Shown piece after piece: positions 37,235 to 46,530 of a DNA stretch of 63,037 nt (position 1 is its first letter; the number at the start of each line of letters is the position of its first letter). The notes under the pieces were generated by a model. The model did not search any database. It was not told the DNA's origin and saw only the letters and a program-made list of their open reading frames with translations. Origin of the DNA: Ureibacillus massiliensis 4400831 = CIP 108448 = CCUG 49529 (GTDB lineage Bacteria; Bacillota; Bacilli; Bacillales_A; Planococcaceae); contig NZ_JPVQ01000022.1 of assembly GCF_000772965.1 (NCBI RefSeq), positions 1 through 63,037 on the forward strand, in the 5' to 3' direction. The position numbers and the translations under genes were made by a program.

Positions 37235-38692
37235 TTAAGCCTTATTCACCTTAAACCCTGAGACATCCTCATCCAGCAAGAACGAACTACCACGTTGTTT
37301 ATAAGCCGATATGAAGAAGATGGCAATAATCGCAGCTGTTAACACAGCCCCACCAACATAAGAAGCATTTAGTGGAATGCCGAATCCCATCGTTGGTTCA
37401 TATAAAATGTAAACGAGACACATGGACGTCATAAACGCGGCTGGAATGGTTGCAATCCAGTGATTTTTCTTTGCTAAGAATAAATACATTGCACCAACCC
37501 AAAGGGCGATAACTGCTGTCACCCCATTTGCCCAGGAGAAGTAGCGCCATAGAATATTAAAATCAATTTTTGTTAAGCCATAGGAAATGACGAATAATGG
37601 AATCGCAATCCATAAACGGCTTAATAATTTTGATTGAGCAAATTTGAAATAATCTGCAATAATCATACGAGCTGCACGGAATGCAGTATCACCAGAAGTG
37701 ATTGGTAAAATGATAACCCCAATAATCGCAAGGGTACCACCGATTGATCCCATCATTAATAGTGAAACTTCGCTTACTACCGCAGCAGGTCCACCAGCTG
37801 TGATTAATTCATTTAGACCACCGTAACCGCCAAATAAACTCATAGAAGCAGCAGCCCAAATCATCGCGATAATTCCTTCTGCAATCATCATACCGTAGAA
37901 AATTTTACGTCCTTCATTTTCATTTTTTGTTGTACGCGAAATAATGGGTGTTTGCGTTGCATGGAATCCAGATAAAGCGCCACATGTAATCGTAAAGAAA
38001 ATTAATGGGAAAATCGGCAAGTTATTTGGGTGCATATTTTGGAATGTTAATTCAGGAATTGGTGCACCTGTCACAAGTAATCCGATACCAATACCTACAG
38101 CAGAAATAAGTAACACTGCTCCAAAGATTGGGTATAGGCGCCCGATAATTTTATCAACGGGTAACAATGTTGCAAGAATGTAGTAGAAGAAGATAACCCC
38201 TACAATGATCGCTAATGCTACTTGACCATTCATCAAATTACTGATTAGCATTGCTGGTGAAGTAACGAAAACCGTACCAACTAAAATAAGTAATAAAAGT
38301 GCAAACACATTTACAACATGTTTCATAAATTTCCCTAAAAATTTTGCGGCAAGCTCAGGAAGGTGAGCTCCCTTATTACGAATAGAAATCATGCCAGTTA
38401 AATAATCGTGAACTGCCCCTGCAAAAATACAGCCGACTACAATCCAAATGAAAGCGACAGGTCCATATAAAGCCCCTGCAATTGGTCCAAATACAGGCCC
38501 AGTTCCTGCAATATTTAATAATTGAATCATTGAATTCTTTGGTGTAGACATAGGAACGTAGTCAACCCCGTCTGCATTTACATAAGCAGGCGTTGGACGA
38601 GCTGGTTTTGATCCAAATACTTTTTCAACAAACTTCCCATAAGTGAAATAACCCACAATCAAAATAACGATACAGACTAAAAACGTAATCAT
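37235..38692 (-). CDS. cstA: CstA-family carbon-starvation carrier (pyruvate/peptide)
   Basis: A 485-aa polytopic membrane protein of the CstA family, known for pyruvate and peptide uptake. The N-terminal hallmark NIAGTGPVFGPIAGALYGP is present, as are HDYLTGMISIRNKGAHLPE and a later SGFHATQTPIISR segment, with about 13-14 hydrophobic spans. The length fits the short (about 480-aa) Gram-positive branch, not the 700-aa E. coli form. AGGGGTGA lies at 38703-38710 ahead of the minus-strand ATG. The promoter region carries a TGTTATATAACA palindrome that could bind a regulator. Confidence 0.9.
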   Translation of the reverse strand: MITFLVCIVILIVGYFTYGKFVEKVFGSKPARPTPAYVNADGVDYVPMSTPKNSMIQLLNIAGTGPVFGPIAGALYGPVAFIWIVVGCIFAGAVHDYLTGMISIRNKGAHLPELAAKFLGKFMKHVVNVFALLLLILVGTVFVTSPAMLISNLMNGQVALAIIVGVIFFYYILATLLPVDKIIGRLYPIFGAVLLISAVGIGIGLLVTGAPIPELTFQNMHPNNLPIFPLIFFTITCGALSGFHATQTPIISRTTKNENEGRKIFYGMMIAEGIIAMIWAAASMSLFGGYGGLNELITAGGPAAVVSEVSLLMMGSIGGTLAIIGVIILPITSGDTAFRAARMIIADYFKFAQSKLLSRLWIAIPLFVISYGLTKIDFNILWRYFSWANGVTAVIALWVGAMYLFLAKKNHWIATIPAAFMTSMCLVYILYEPTMGFGIPLNASYVGGAVLTAAIIAIFFISAYKQRGSSFLLDEDVSGFKVNKA

Positions 38693-38755
38693 CTCACATT
38701 TTCACCCCTATTAGAATTTTCTGTTTATTTCTGATAGATTGATAATATCACATTT

Positions 38756-38767
38756 TGTTATATAACA
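38756..38767. promoter_or_regulatory. TGTTATATAACA palindrome upstream of cstA
   Basis: A perfect 12-bp palindrome about 65 bp upstream of the cstA start. On the minus strand the half CTGTTATATA also occurs about 30 bp further upstream, in a run of TA repeats. It is a candidate operator; the AT-rich surroundings raise the chance of coincidence. Confidence 0.4.
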
Positions 38768-38996
38768 GCAATATATATATATTATTTATATATAACAGAT
38801 GTGAAAACAACGACAATTGTTACAATGAAACCCCTTACAAATATGTATGGATCAAAGATTAAGAATATGATAGGAAAAAAATATTATAAAAAGTAGCAAT
38901 GAAACTCCCCTAATCAACGAACGGTAAGTTCATTACAATAATGATGGGTTCTTTAGCTCAGAAAAAAAATAAGCAGCACGCTTTTTTTCCTCAACA

Positions 38997-39028
38997 TAAA
39001 AAGAAGACACCCCTTTGTGGATGCCTTC
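38997..39028 (-). terminator. Terminator of the small membrane-protein gene (minus)
   Basis: On the minus strand, GAAGGCATCC and GGGGTGTCTTC form the stem, followed by TTTTT. Confidence 0.8.
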
Positions 39029-39034
39029 CTTCTA

Positions 39035-39544
39035 TTACAATGCTACAAATGTTTTTTTCATTTTCATAAAGCCGTAAACAAAGAAGAATATTCCACAAGT
39101 AATATACGTTAAAACGACAAAAAGAACTGATTTTCCTTGTTCTCCTGTCCAGCGGAAGAATAGACGATAGTAGAAATAGACCATTAAGATAATTAATGCG
39201 ATTGATGATAAAAATCCAATAAATGGGATAAATGAAATGATTATGAGCCCGAAGAAAATTAATGTATATTTCAAAGCCTCTGATTTCACTGCTTCCATCG
39301 TTGATTTTTTCGCTCCAAAGGCAAACATCATGTAAACATTGATAAACGGAATCCAACTCATAAAAGCGATTTCGTGGAAGCCGTTAGCTTTTGCAGTATT
39401 AGAATAAATAATGGCAGAAAGAATGTAACCGATAATGGCAAAAATTATGGCGATGATAAGCATGGCCATCAACATAGCTGCAAAAGCGGCTAAATCTACA
39501 AATACCATACTGTCGTTGTATTGGTACTGTTGAAGTTGTTGCAT
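39035..39544 (-). CDS. Small four-helix membrane protein, unknown
   Basis: A 169-aa minus-strand protein with about four hydrophobic spans (residues 20-45, 90-112, 115-130, 140-158). A short conserved-looking loop NTAKANGFHEIAFMSWIPF follows TM1. The SWIPFxNxYxMFAFG pattern resembles a family of uncharacterised Bacillales membrane proteins, but I cannot name it. AAAGGAGGTG precedes the ATG. It has its own terminator and no operon partner. Confidence 0.78.
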   Translation of the reverse strand: MQQLQQYQYNDSMVFVDLAAFAAMLMAMLIIAIIFAIIGYILSAIIYSNTAKANGFHEIAFMSWIPFINVYMMFAFGAKKSTMEAVKSEALKYTLIFFGLIIISFIPFIGFLSSIALIILMVYFYYRLFFRWTGEQGKSVLFVVLTYITCGIFFFVYGFMKMKKTFVAL

Positions 39545-39837
39545 TCAACATACACCTCCTTTCAAATACGTATTAATGTATGAATCAATATTTGTATTTA
39601 AGCATAAAAAAACGAGAATTTTATTAAGTGAATGTTAATTTAAGATGTAGCGTAGTAAATGTAATGTTATTCAATTTATTAATAATGAGTAAGTTTAATA
39701 AAATCATATGTACCGGAACGGAAAAAATGACCCGAATTCAATTTTTCATTCAAACTTCAATAAAAGCAAAAACCATTTACAAGTAACCGTATATAATAGA
39801 ACGAAAAATATTTTCTAATTAAAGGAGGGGATTGATT

Positions 39838-40284
39838 ATGTTTGATTTGAGCCCATTTCGTAAAAGAACCGATGAACTGTTCAATCATATTGAAAAGGTT
39901 TTTGATGAAATGTTAAATGATAGCAATTTTCCTATACTCAGCGAACAAATGAAATCACTCCGTTCAGAATTTACTGAGGGGAAAGATGCTTACTTTATAG
40001 AGGTAGGTGTGCCGGGTTTTTCAAAAGAAGATATTCAAATTGATTTAGAAAATAATCAGCTAACAATCGTTGCAAAACGTGATGAAAGAAATGAAATGCG
40101 GGATAAGGATGATCAAATCATTCGCTATCACAGACAGTTCGGTCAATTTGTTCGTCAATTTTATGTTCCTAACATTGACCAAGATCAAGTGGAAGCAAAA
40201 TTAGATAAAGGGTTATTGAAAATTAAACTACCGAAGCTAACACTTGGCGATAGTGGTAGTCCAAAGCGTATTGATATCGACTAA
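39838..40284 (+). CDS. Hsp20/alpha-crystallin small heat-shock protein
   Basis: A 148-aa ATP-independent holdase. The alpha-crystallin domain is clear: EVGVPGFSKEDIQIDLENNQLTI, then FGQFVRQFYVPN, then the C-terminal GLLKIKLPK. AAAGGAGG (39821-39828) is 9 bases before ATG 39838; the in-frame TTG at 39832 is not needed. No CIRCE element was seen in the promoter region. TATAAT at 39792-39797 is a plausible -10 but lacks a good -35 at proper spacing. Confidence 0.9.
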   Translation: MFDLSPFRKRTDELFNHIEKVFDEMLNDSNFPILSEQMKSLRSEFTEGKDAYFIEVGVPGFSKEDIQIDLENNQLTIVAKRDERNEMRDKDDQIIRYHRQFGQFVRQFYVPNIDQDQVEAKLDKGLLKIKLPKLTLGDSGSPKRIDID

Positions 40285-40346
40285 ACTACAATGAATTTAT
40301 AGGGACAATCTACTATTAAAATAAAACCTTCTAAATGAATGGAGCA

Positions 40347-40396
40347 GACTATAGACTAACTCGAAAGAAATGGGTTTGTTTATAGTCTTTATTTTT
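40347..40396 (+). terminator. Terminator of the hsp20 gene
   Basis: GACTATAGACTAAC pairs with GTTTGTTTATAGTC around an 11-13-base loop, followed by TTTATTTTT. Confidence 0.8.
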
Positions 40397-40856
40397 AAAG
40401 AATGATAGTTTAAAAAAGAATTCTATTATGGACAATGGGTCATAACTGAAAGTGCCCGAATGCTTGTAACAAAACGGGAAGAGGAATTTTCACAACCAAA
40501 AGTGCCCACCCGACACTCGTAAAAAATAAGTTAATCCCCAATTAGCTCCCCCTTATAGATGATATTGCGACTGAAACATAACAAATCCCCCAACACCTAC
40601 AACTTCCTATTAAAAAATGATTTAAAAAGTAGTTTAATTGGAAATAATGATAGGGATGTTATATAGAGAGAGTGAACACAAATTCGCACACTAAACTATC
40701 TTACTAATCTATTGTTTTAATACCTCTATGCCAAGCTTTTGCCCTGTCTTATAGTCGTTCAAACTTCATTTACATAAATTTGCACGTGCTGTATAATTAA
40801 AAATTGTACATAAAACTGTCGAATCATGGAATTGGACAACTTGTTGGAGGTAACAC
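40397..40856. other. Intergenic region before the gtr operon
   Basis: No gene is seen. AAGTGCCC occurs twice 50 bp apart (about 40450 and 40500), possibly a decayed relative of the phased arrays. The promoter at 40769 is the only firm element. Confidence 0.5.
40769..40797 (+). promoter_or_regulatory. Sigma-A promoter of the gtr operon
   Basis: TTTACA (40769-40774), a 17-bp spacer and TATAAT (40792-40797), about 60 bp upstream of the first start codon. Confidence 0.75.
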
Positions 40857-42422
40857 ATGCCAGAGAAAGCATTTGAAAAACTGAAACAAAACATTAAAAA
40901 TGAATGGATTATAGCCTTTAATGCAGCCATGATTATCGGGATTGTAACTCATCTTTATGCATTCATGCACAGATACCCAAATCATGATAGTCTTCATAAT
41001 TTATATAGCTCACAAGCAATGGTAACATCCGGGAGGTTTTTCCTTAGCCCTGCAGCTGGTATTAGCTCTTATTTCGATCTTCCATGGGTTATTGGATTAT
41101 TCTCTATTTTCTTCTTAGCATTAGCTGCTGTCAGCTTAGTCATTTTATTTGAAGTACGTAAAAAATTATCAATCATTCTAATTTCAGGGATTGTTGTTAC
41201 ATTCCCAAGTGTATCTTCAACATTTTCATATATTTTCACAGCTGATGGTTATATGCTTGGTATTTTTATGGCTATTTTAGCTGTTGTGATTACGAAAAAA
41301 TTTAAGAAATTTGGTTTCCTTATTGGAGCAGTGCTGGTTTGTTTATCAGTAGGGGTTTATCAAGCAAACCTTTCAGTCGTTTTAACATTTACAACGTTTT
41401 GGTTAATTCATGAAATTATTTATTCAAACAACTCATTAAAACAAATTTGGGCAAATGTTTTACGATCAGGCCTTATGATTGGAATTGGGATGGTTGGGTA
41501 TCTAATCGTCTATAAATTATTTACCTCTTTTTTTGCGGTTCAAATTTCAACCTATCAAGGACTAGATAAAGTAGGAAACTTAACGTTATCAGACATCCCT
41601 AGAAGAATCTCTCAAATAATAAAAGAATTAAAAACTTTCTTCTTTAGAGGTTTTATCAATGGCTATGAAGTTAATTTTCTTGAAATTTTAAACGTCTTAT
41701 TAGTTATCGTTCTATTTGTTGGTGTCATTGTTGTTATTATTAAAAAACAGCTTTATAAAAATATTGGGATGCTCGCTACTTTAGCGATCGGTGTCATCAC
41801 ACTTCCATTTAGCTATTACATTGCTTACTTTATGTCACCATCTGTCTTTTATCACATGCTAATGGTCTTTGGGCTAAGCAGCGTTTATATTTTCATCGTA
41901 TTAATGTATGACAAAATTGATGAGAAGCAAGGACCTGTATTAAAAATTGAACGTTTCAATTCATGGGCAACAGTAATTTTAATGACCTTTACTATTTTTA
42001 ATTTTGGTTTGATTGCTAATATTGCTTACATGAATATGGAACTCCGTTATGAAAAATCAATCAATGTGGCAAATCGACTTGTGGATCGTATTGAGCAATT
42101 AGATGAATATGAAAACATTGAAAAAATAGCGGTTTATGGCAATGTTTCGTTACATTCAGACTTAACGTCAAAAATTATTCCAAGCCAGATCCCTGAAATG
42201 ACGGGTTCAGTTGGGGAAGTTGTATTTTACAAGCCATATAGCTATCAAGAACTAATCGATCAGTTCTTAGGCTATTCTTTAAAAATGGCAACTGATGAGG
42301 AAATGGAACAAATTAGCCAAACTGAGCAATTCGCTGAAATGGGTATTTGGCCAGCAAAAGACTCTGTTGTGGTTATTGGTGATACGGTCATCATTAAATT
42401 TGAAGAAGTTGAAACAAATTAG
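40857..42422 (+). CDS. GtrII/GtrC-like polyprenyl-linked glucosyltransferase
   Basis: A 521-aa membrane glycosyltransferase with about 10-11 spans and a C-terminal extracellular domain after residue 400. The first loop has the acidic NHDSLHN motif where GT-C enzymes bind the lipid-linked donor. With the GtrB and GtrA homologues downstream it completes a three-component system. GtrB makes the bactoprenol-sugar, GtrA flips it, and this protein transfers the sugar to an extracellular polymer. In Gram-positives such trios glycosylate wall teichoic acid or secondary cell-wall polymer. TTGGAGG precedes ATG 40857. Confidence 0.82.
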   Translation: MPEKAFEKLKQNIKNEWIIAFNAAMIIGIVTHLYAFMHRYPNHDSLHNLYSSQAMVTSGRFFLSPAAGISSYFDLPWVIGLFSIFFLALAAVSLVILFEVRKKLSIILISGIVVTFPSVSSTFSYIFTADGYMLGIFMAILAVVITKKFKKFGFLIGAVLVCLSVGVYQANLSVVLTFTTFWLIHEIIYSNNSLKQIWANVLRSGLMIGIGMVGYLIVYKLFTSFFAVQISTYQGLDKVGNLTLSDIPRRISQIIKELKTFFFRGFINGYEVNFLEILNVLLVIVLFVGVIVVIIKKQLYKNIGMLATLAIGVITLPFSYYIAYFMSPSVFYHMLMVFGLSSVYIFIVLMYDKIDEKQGPVLKIERFNSWATVILMTFTIFNFGLIANIAYMNMELRYEKSINVANRLVDRIEQLDEYENIEKIAVYGNVSLHSDLTSKIIPSQIPEMTGSVGEVVFYKPYSYQELIDQFLGYSLKMATDEEMEQISQTEQFAEMGIWPAKDSVVVIGDTVIIKFEEVETN

Positions 42423-42578
42423 GAAACATTTCGTACTAATAAATAGGACTTCTAATACGCATGTGAGATTTTCCATACGCTAAAAACAGAAAATCTTAAT
42501 TATGAATTAATACAAAACAAATTTACATTAAGTAAAACACGACCTCCGAACAAAACGTCAAGTGGAAAGGAGTACAAT

Positions 42579-43508
42579 ATGCCGTTATTATCAGTAATTC
42601 TCCCTGCGTATAACGAAGAAAAAATGATTGCAAAAGCGGCTGAAACACTTTCTGCCATTTTACAAAAAGAAAATATTGAAGCGGAGCTCATTTTCATAAA
42701 TGACGGTTCGAAAGATGGAACTTGGCAAGAAATTGAACGGGCAAGTCTGGAGTTCAACTGTGTACGAGGGGTTTCATTCTCTCGAAACTTCGGAAAAGAA
42801 GCTGCTATCTTGGCGGGGCTTGAGCATGCAAAAGGGGATTGCTGTGTTGTCATGGATTGTGATTTGCAGCATCCACCAGAAACAGTTATTCAAATGTATC
42901 GACTTTGGGAAGATGGATTTGAAATTATTGAGGGTGTCAAGTCTTCCCGGGGAAATGAAACGAAAGTACATGGTATCTTCACGAGGGGTTTTTATCGGTT
43001 AATCAATAAAGCAACGGGCTTTGATATGTCACGTTCTTCAGATTTTAAGCTTTTAGATCAAAAAGTTGTTGAAGAGTATATCCGTTTACCAGAAAGAAAG
43101 CTATTTTTCCGAGCACTTTCATTTTGGTTAGGCTTTAAAAGTATTGAAGTGGAATATGAAGTTCAAGAGAGGACAGCAGGGGAAACAAAATGGTCATTTT
43201 ACTCTCTTTCGAAATATGCGATTAATAATATTACTTCCTTTTCAACTGCACCGATGCAAATTATTACAGTAATCGGTGTGTTGTTCTTACTTTTCTCTAT
43301 CTTTTTGAGCGTTCAATCGCTTGTAAATTATTTTTATGGGCAGTCCTTAGGCGGTTTCACAACGGTCATTTTACTATTGTTAGGGATTGGGAGCTTGTTA
43401 ATGATAAGTTTAGGAATTATCGGTTTTTATATTTCAAAAATTTACGAAGAAGTAAAACGTAGACCACGTTATATTGTTTCTGGGAAGACGACAAATGGAA
43501 AAGAATAA
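42579..43508 (+). CDS. gtrB: GtrB-like bactoprenol-phosphate glycosyltransferase
   Basis: A 309-aa GT2 enzyme charging undecaprenyl phosphate with a hexose on the cytoplasmic side. The N-terminal GT-A domain has LPAYNEEKMI, FINDGSKDGTW and the DxD-type CDLQHPPE. FSRNFGKEAAILAGL and RTAGETKWSFYSL are typical of the DPM1/GtrB group. Two C-terminal TM helices (about 225-250 and 262-285) anchor it. AAAGGAG precedes the ATG. It lies 156 bp after the gtrC-like gene, and its stop overlaps the gtrA-like start by 14 bp. Confidence 0.92.
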   Translation: MPLLSVILPAYNEEKMIAKAAETLSAILQKENIEAELIFINDGSKDGTWQEIERASLEFNCVRGVSFSRNFGKEAAILAGLEHAKGDCCVVMDCDLQHPPETVIQMYRLWEDGFEIIEGVKSSRGNETKVHGIFTRGFYRLINKATGFDMSRSSDFKLLDQKVVEEYIRLPERKLFFRALSFWLGFKSIEVEYEVQERTAGETKWSFYSLSKYAINNITSFSTAPMQIITVIGVLFLLFSIFLSVQSLVNYFYGQSLGGFTTVILLLLGIGSLLMISLGIIGFYISKIYEEVKRRPRYIVSGKTTNGKE

Positions 43509-43914
43509 ATCAAGCCTTAGTTCTCTCGTTGATGAAAAGTTTTGGAAGTTTATATTAGTCGGTATCGTAAATACAATCGTTGGAACAGCCATCATGTTTG
43601 GATTATATAATTTTGCAGGATTTTCTTATTGGATTTCTTCTAGTGCCAACTATATTTTAACGAGTATACTAAGCTATTTTTTAAATAAATATTTTACATT
43701 TCAGCACAAGGAAAGTTCAATTAAGTCAGCTATTCGATTTACAATAAATATTGCAATTTGTTATTTGATTGCATATGGCTTGGCAAAACCATTAACACTA
43801 CAATTTTTATCCAATGCAGATGTTGCTGTTCAAGAGAATGTTGCCATGTTTGTAGGAATGGTTCTTTTTACTGCATTAAATTATTTAGGCCAAAGATTTT
43901 TTGCTTTTAAATAG
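43495..43914 (+). CDS. gtrA: GtrA-family flippase
   Basis: A 139-aa protein with four hydrophobic spans and the family signature FILVGIVNTIVGTAIMFGLY near the N-terminus, plus the SYFLNKYFTF motif after TM2. GtrA proteins are proposed to flip bactoprenol-linked glucose. ATG 43495 has GGGAAG 7 bases upstream and overlaps gtrB; an in-frame TTG at 43474 is less likely. The system probably decorates the wall polymer used by the SLH proteins next door. Confidence 0.9.
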   Translation: MEKNKSSLSSLVDEKFWKFILVGIVNTIVGTAIMFGLYNFAGFSYWISSSANYILTSILSYFLNKYFTFQHKESSIKSAIRFTINIAICYLIAYGLAKPLTLQFLSNADVAVQENVAMFVGMVLFTALNYLGQRFFAFK

Positions 43915-44118
43915 AATTGCAGGGGTGTCTACATATTAGTTACCCCCTACCAAGCCCTAATGTCTTTTCAACACATATGGGAGAAAAGTTACTAAAGCGA
44001 GGCTCACTACACCAAAGATTACTTACTTCTTTCATCCTCACCAAATCATCAAGATTCAGTAAATATATCATTTTTAGAAAGTTTTATATCGAAATAAATT
44101 TCAAGGGGGAAGTTTAAA

Positions 44119-44817
44119 TTGACTAAAAGAAAAATGTTTACAAAAGTAATCTCCGTATTAAGTGCAGGAATATTGGTAGCAATGGTTCTCGTATTAACAC
44201 CCTTTCAGCCTCAAACAAATGCATTATCGAAGGAATCGGATTCAAACCCATTTTCTGATGTAAAGCCAAATAACTCTCATTACAATGCAATTTTATCTCT
44301 TTACGCTGATGGTATTATTACAGGGGTTTCTAACACGGAATATAAACCAAACTCCATAATAACACGTGGTGAAGCAGCACAGTTTATCGTTAATGCTTTA
44401 GGAATGGATACGAGTAAAGTAACAAACCCAGGTTTCTCAGACGTTCCTACAACTCATAAAAACTATGAAGCTATTGCAGCTTTATATGGAAAAGGTGTAA
44501 TAGGTGGGTATACAAATGGTAATTTTGGTCCAAGCGATTCATTAACACGATCACAAATTGCCACAATGCTAACGAGAGCATTCGGTTTAGAAGAAGCCAC
44601 TACAACGAAAACAAAATTTTCTGATGTGAATAAATTAACAGATTCAAATGCAAAAAAATATATTCAAACTCTTGTAAACTACAATATTACAGTAGGAACA
44701 ACTCCGACAACATTTAGTCCAAATATGAAGCTAACACGTGGTCAACTTGCGACATTTTTACTAAAAGCGATGGAAGTTGATTCGGATGACGACTTTGAAC
44801 TTATTAACGTGGAATAG
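44119..44817 (+). CDS. SLH-only exported protein
   Basis: A 232-aa protein from TTG 44119 with AAGGGGGA 8 bases upstream. After a signal peptide (about 1-35) it consists of three SLH domains: NPFSDVKPNNSHYNAILSLY at about residue 42, GFSDVPTTHKNYEAIAALYG at about 110 and TKFSDVNKL at about 175. There is no other domain. It could be a minimal S-layer-like coat or a competitor for SLH sites. The second SLH (VTNPGFSDVP) is close to those in the 22406 and 56003 proteins. It is the first of a row of SLH genes on this strand. Confidence 0.88.
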   Translation: MTKRKMFTKVISVLSAGILVAMVLVLTPFQPQTNALSKESDSNPFSDVKPNNSHYNAILSLYADGIITGVSNTEYKPNSIITRGEAAQFIVNALGMDTSKVTNPGFSDVPTTHKNYEAIAALYGKGVIGGYTNGNFGPSDSLTRSQIATMLTRAFGLEEATTTKTKFSDVNKLTDSNAKKYIQTLVNYNITVGTTPTTFSPNMKLTRGQLATFLLKAMEVDSDDDFELINVE

Positions 44818-45003
44818 AGTTTGTATCAAATGTCCCAAAATACTCATCAATTGACCAATCATAAGGAATGAATTTAAGCTCCACGTAGTGATTTCGATTC
44901 AATCCCTATAAAAATACAAAACTACTAGTATAAAAATAGATGTTGATGGATATTCTATAAAGAGATTGTGTTAGGGATTAATAGAATCGTTAGGGGAGAA
45001 ATC

Positions 45004-46305
45004 ATGCTTAGAATATTTATGAATGTGATGATACTTTTCGTTATGTTTACTTCTTTTAGCACGTCACAAGTTGAGGCGAAAAGTAGTTTATTAACTGATT
45101 CGGTAACAGAAGAGAATGCGCTGAGCAACTCTAGCTCAAATGAAACGAATGAAACAAATAAGCTAGTACAACCACAAAATGTATTATATAAATCTAGCAA
45201 TCCGGAGCAGTCGATTGAAAATGAAAATAGAAAATTGCAATCTGACTCTATATCAAGTTCAATTGATGAAACGAAGTCCGTTAAGTCTACTTCTGAAATA
45301 TTTAATAATATGTTACAAACACAAACATTTCCATATAAAGATGTAAAAAAAGGGCATTGGGCTTATAAGGAAATTGTTACTTTTATAAATAATGATTATT
45401 GGTTAAATAATAAAGAGCCATATTTCAAACCAAATTATGCTGTAACAAGGGCAGAAGCAGCGGTCGCTATTGCACGTTCATTAAACATGGATACTGATTG
45501 TGTAGGTGATATTAAGTTCGCTGATGTACAGTCAGGGGATCCTTACTATAATGCCGTTTGTCAGCTTACAAATGCAAAAGTAATTGAAAATGGTACCAAT
45601 TATTACCCAAACAAAAAAATTACAAGAGCAGATTTTATTAAAATGATTGCATTAGCCTATGATATAGATGTTGATTCAGTCAATGATAAGGCTTTTAAAG
45701 ACATAACGAATCATCCGCTAAAGAATTATATTCAATCATTGGCTGATATTAATATTGTTAGTGGTGTAAATGAACATCAATTTGCACCGGAGCGACATGT
45801 TACTCGTGCTCAATTAGCTATCATCATTTGTAGAGCAATAGAGTTTCAAGAAGCATTGAATAACCATGAAATGATATATGATTTTTTGAAAAAGGATTAT
45901 ATCGAGACCATTAATGACTCTGCAGAGTGGTCGAAAGAGGTTATTAAACTAGTAAACGAGGAGAGACAGAAAGCCAATCTTCCATTATTACAAGAAGATC
46001 CACAGCTTTCACAGATTGCTGTAATCAAGGCACAAGATTTTATTAATTCTCATTACTTTGAGCACGAATCTATACTATATGGTCAGCCATGGGATTTAGC
46101 AGCACTTTTTGATTATGAATTTATGACCTTAGGGGAAAATATTGCAAAAAACTATCATTCTCCAAAGGAAGTTGTTGCTGCATGGATGGAATCGGCAGGA
46201 CATCGTGAAAATATTTTAAGACCTCAATATACCAATATAGGCGTAGCATTTAAGAAATCAACTGACGGGAATTTCTATTGGGTGCAAATGTTCTCTAGTA
46301 AGTAA
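45004..46305 (+). CDS. SLH + CAP/SCP-domain secreted protein
   Basis: A 433-aa protein: signal peptide (about 1-25), a Ser/Asn/Glu-rich linker, three SLH domains (about 100-285) and a C-terminal CAP domain from about 315 to the end. The CAP signature is clear: LVNEERQKANLPLL, HESILYG, TLGENIAKNYHS and WMESAGHRENILRPQYTNIG. Bacterial CAP proteins of the YkwD type are common in spore-formers; biochemical activity is unsettled. ATG 45004 follows AGGGGAGA. The upstream GTG at 44968 is in frame but lacks a ribosome site. Confidence 0.9.
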   Translation: MLRIFMNVMILFVMFTSFSTSQVEAKSSLLTDSVTEENALSNSSSNETNETNKLVQPQNVLYKSSNPEQSIENENRKLQSDSISSSIDETKSVKSTSEIFNNMLQTQTFPYKDVKKGHWAYKEIVTFINNDYWLNNKEPYFKPNYAVTRAEAAVAIARSLNMDTDCVGDIKFADVQSGDPYYNAVCQLTNAKVIENGTNYYPNKKITRADFIKMIALAYDIDVDSVNDKAFKDITNHPLKNYIQSLADINIVSGVNEHQFAPERHVTRAQLAIIICRAIEFQEALNNHEMIYDFLKKDYIETINDSAEWSKEVIKLVNEERQKANLPLLQEDPQLSQIAVIKAQDFINSHYFEHESILYGQPWDLAALFDYEFMTLGENIAKNYHSPKEVVAAWMESAGHRENILRPQYTNIGVAFKKSTDGNFYWVQMFSSK

Positions 46306-46372
46306 ACAATCCTCTAACATTACAAAAATGTTACAAGAAACACAAAAATTATCCAATTTAATATTTGTCAGT

Positions 46373-46414
46373 AACGCTGATGATCAGGGAAACCTTGATA
46401 TATCAGCGTTTTTC
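46373..46414 (+). terminator. Terminator of the SLH-CAP gene
   Basis: AACGCTGAT (46373-46381) pairs with ATCAGCGTT (46402-46410), with an inner TCAGG/CCTTGA stem, then TTTC. Confidence 0.85.
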
Positions 46415-46448
46415 GTGTTGGTAGTCTTGTTTTGAAACCGTTACACAA

Positions 46449-46484
46449 TTGAAAAATAAAAATACTAAATTTTATGATAGTCTA
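46449..46484 (+). promoter_or_regulatory. Promoter of NlpC gene 1, TATGATAGTCT element
   Basis: TTGAAA (46449-46454), an 18-bp spacer, TATGAT (46473-46478) continuing into AGTCT. The same TATGATAGTCT occurs at 50037, upstream of the second NlpC/P60-SLH gene. Confidence 0.55.
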
Positions 46485-46530
46485 TTATCAGGTCAATAAA
46501 TCGAAAGAACGTGTCGGAGGAGATTACCAA

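Noticed and set aside
40430-40520. A further phased array (AAGTGCCC twice)
   Set aside because: The two copies are 50 bp apart and no 21/19-bp ladder could be traced, so I did not count it as an array.
43917-44117. 66-codon frame between gtrA and the SLH-only gene
   Set aside because: It has no credible ribosome site, no domain and an unnatural composition; the region looks like an intergenic leader.
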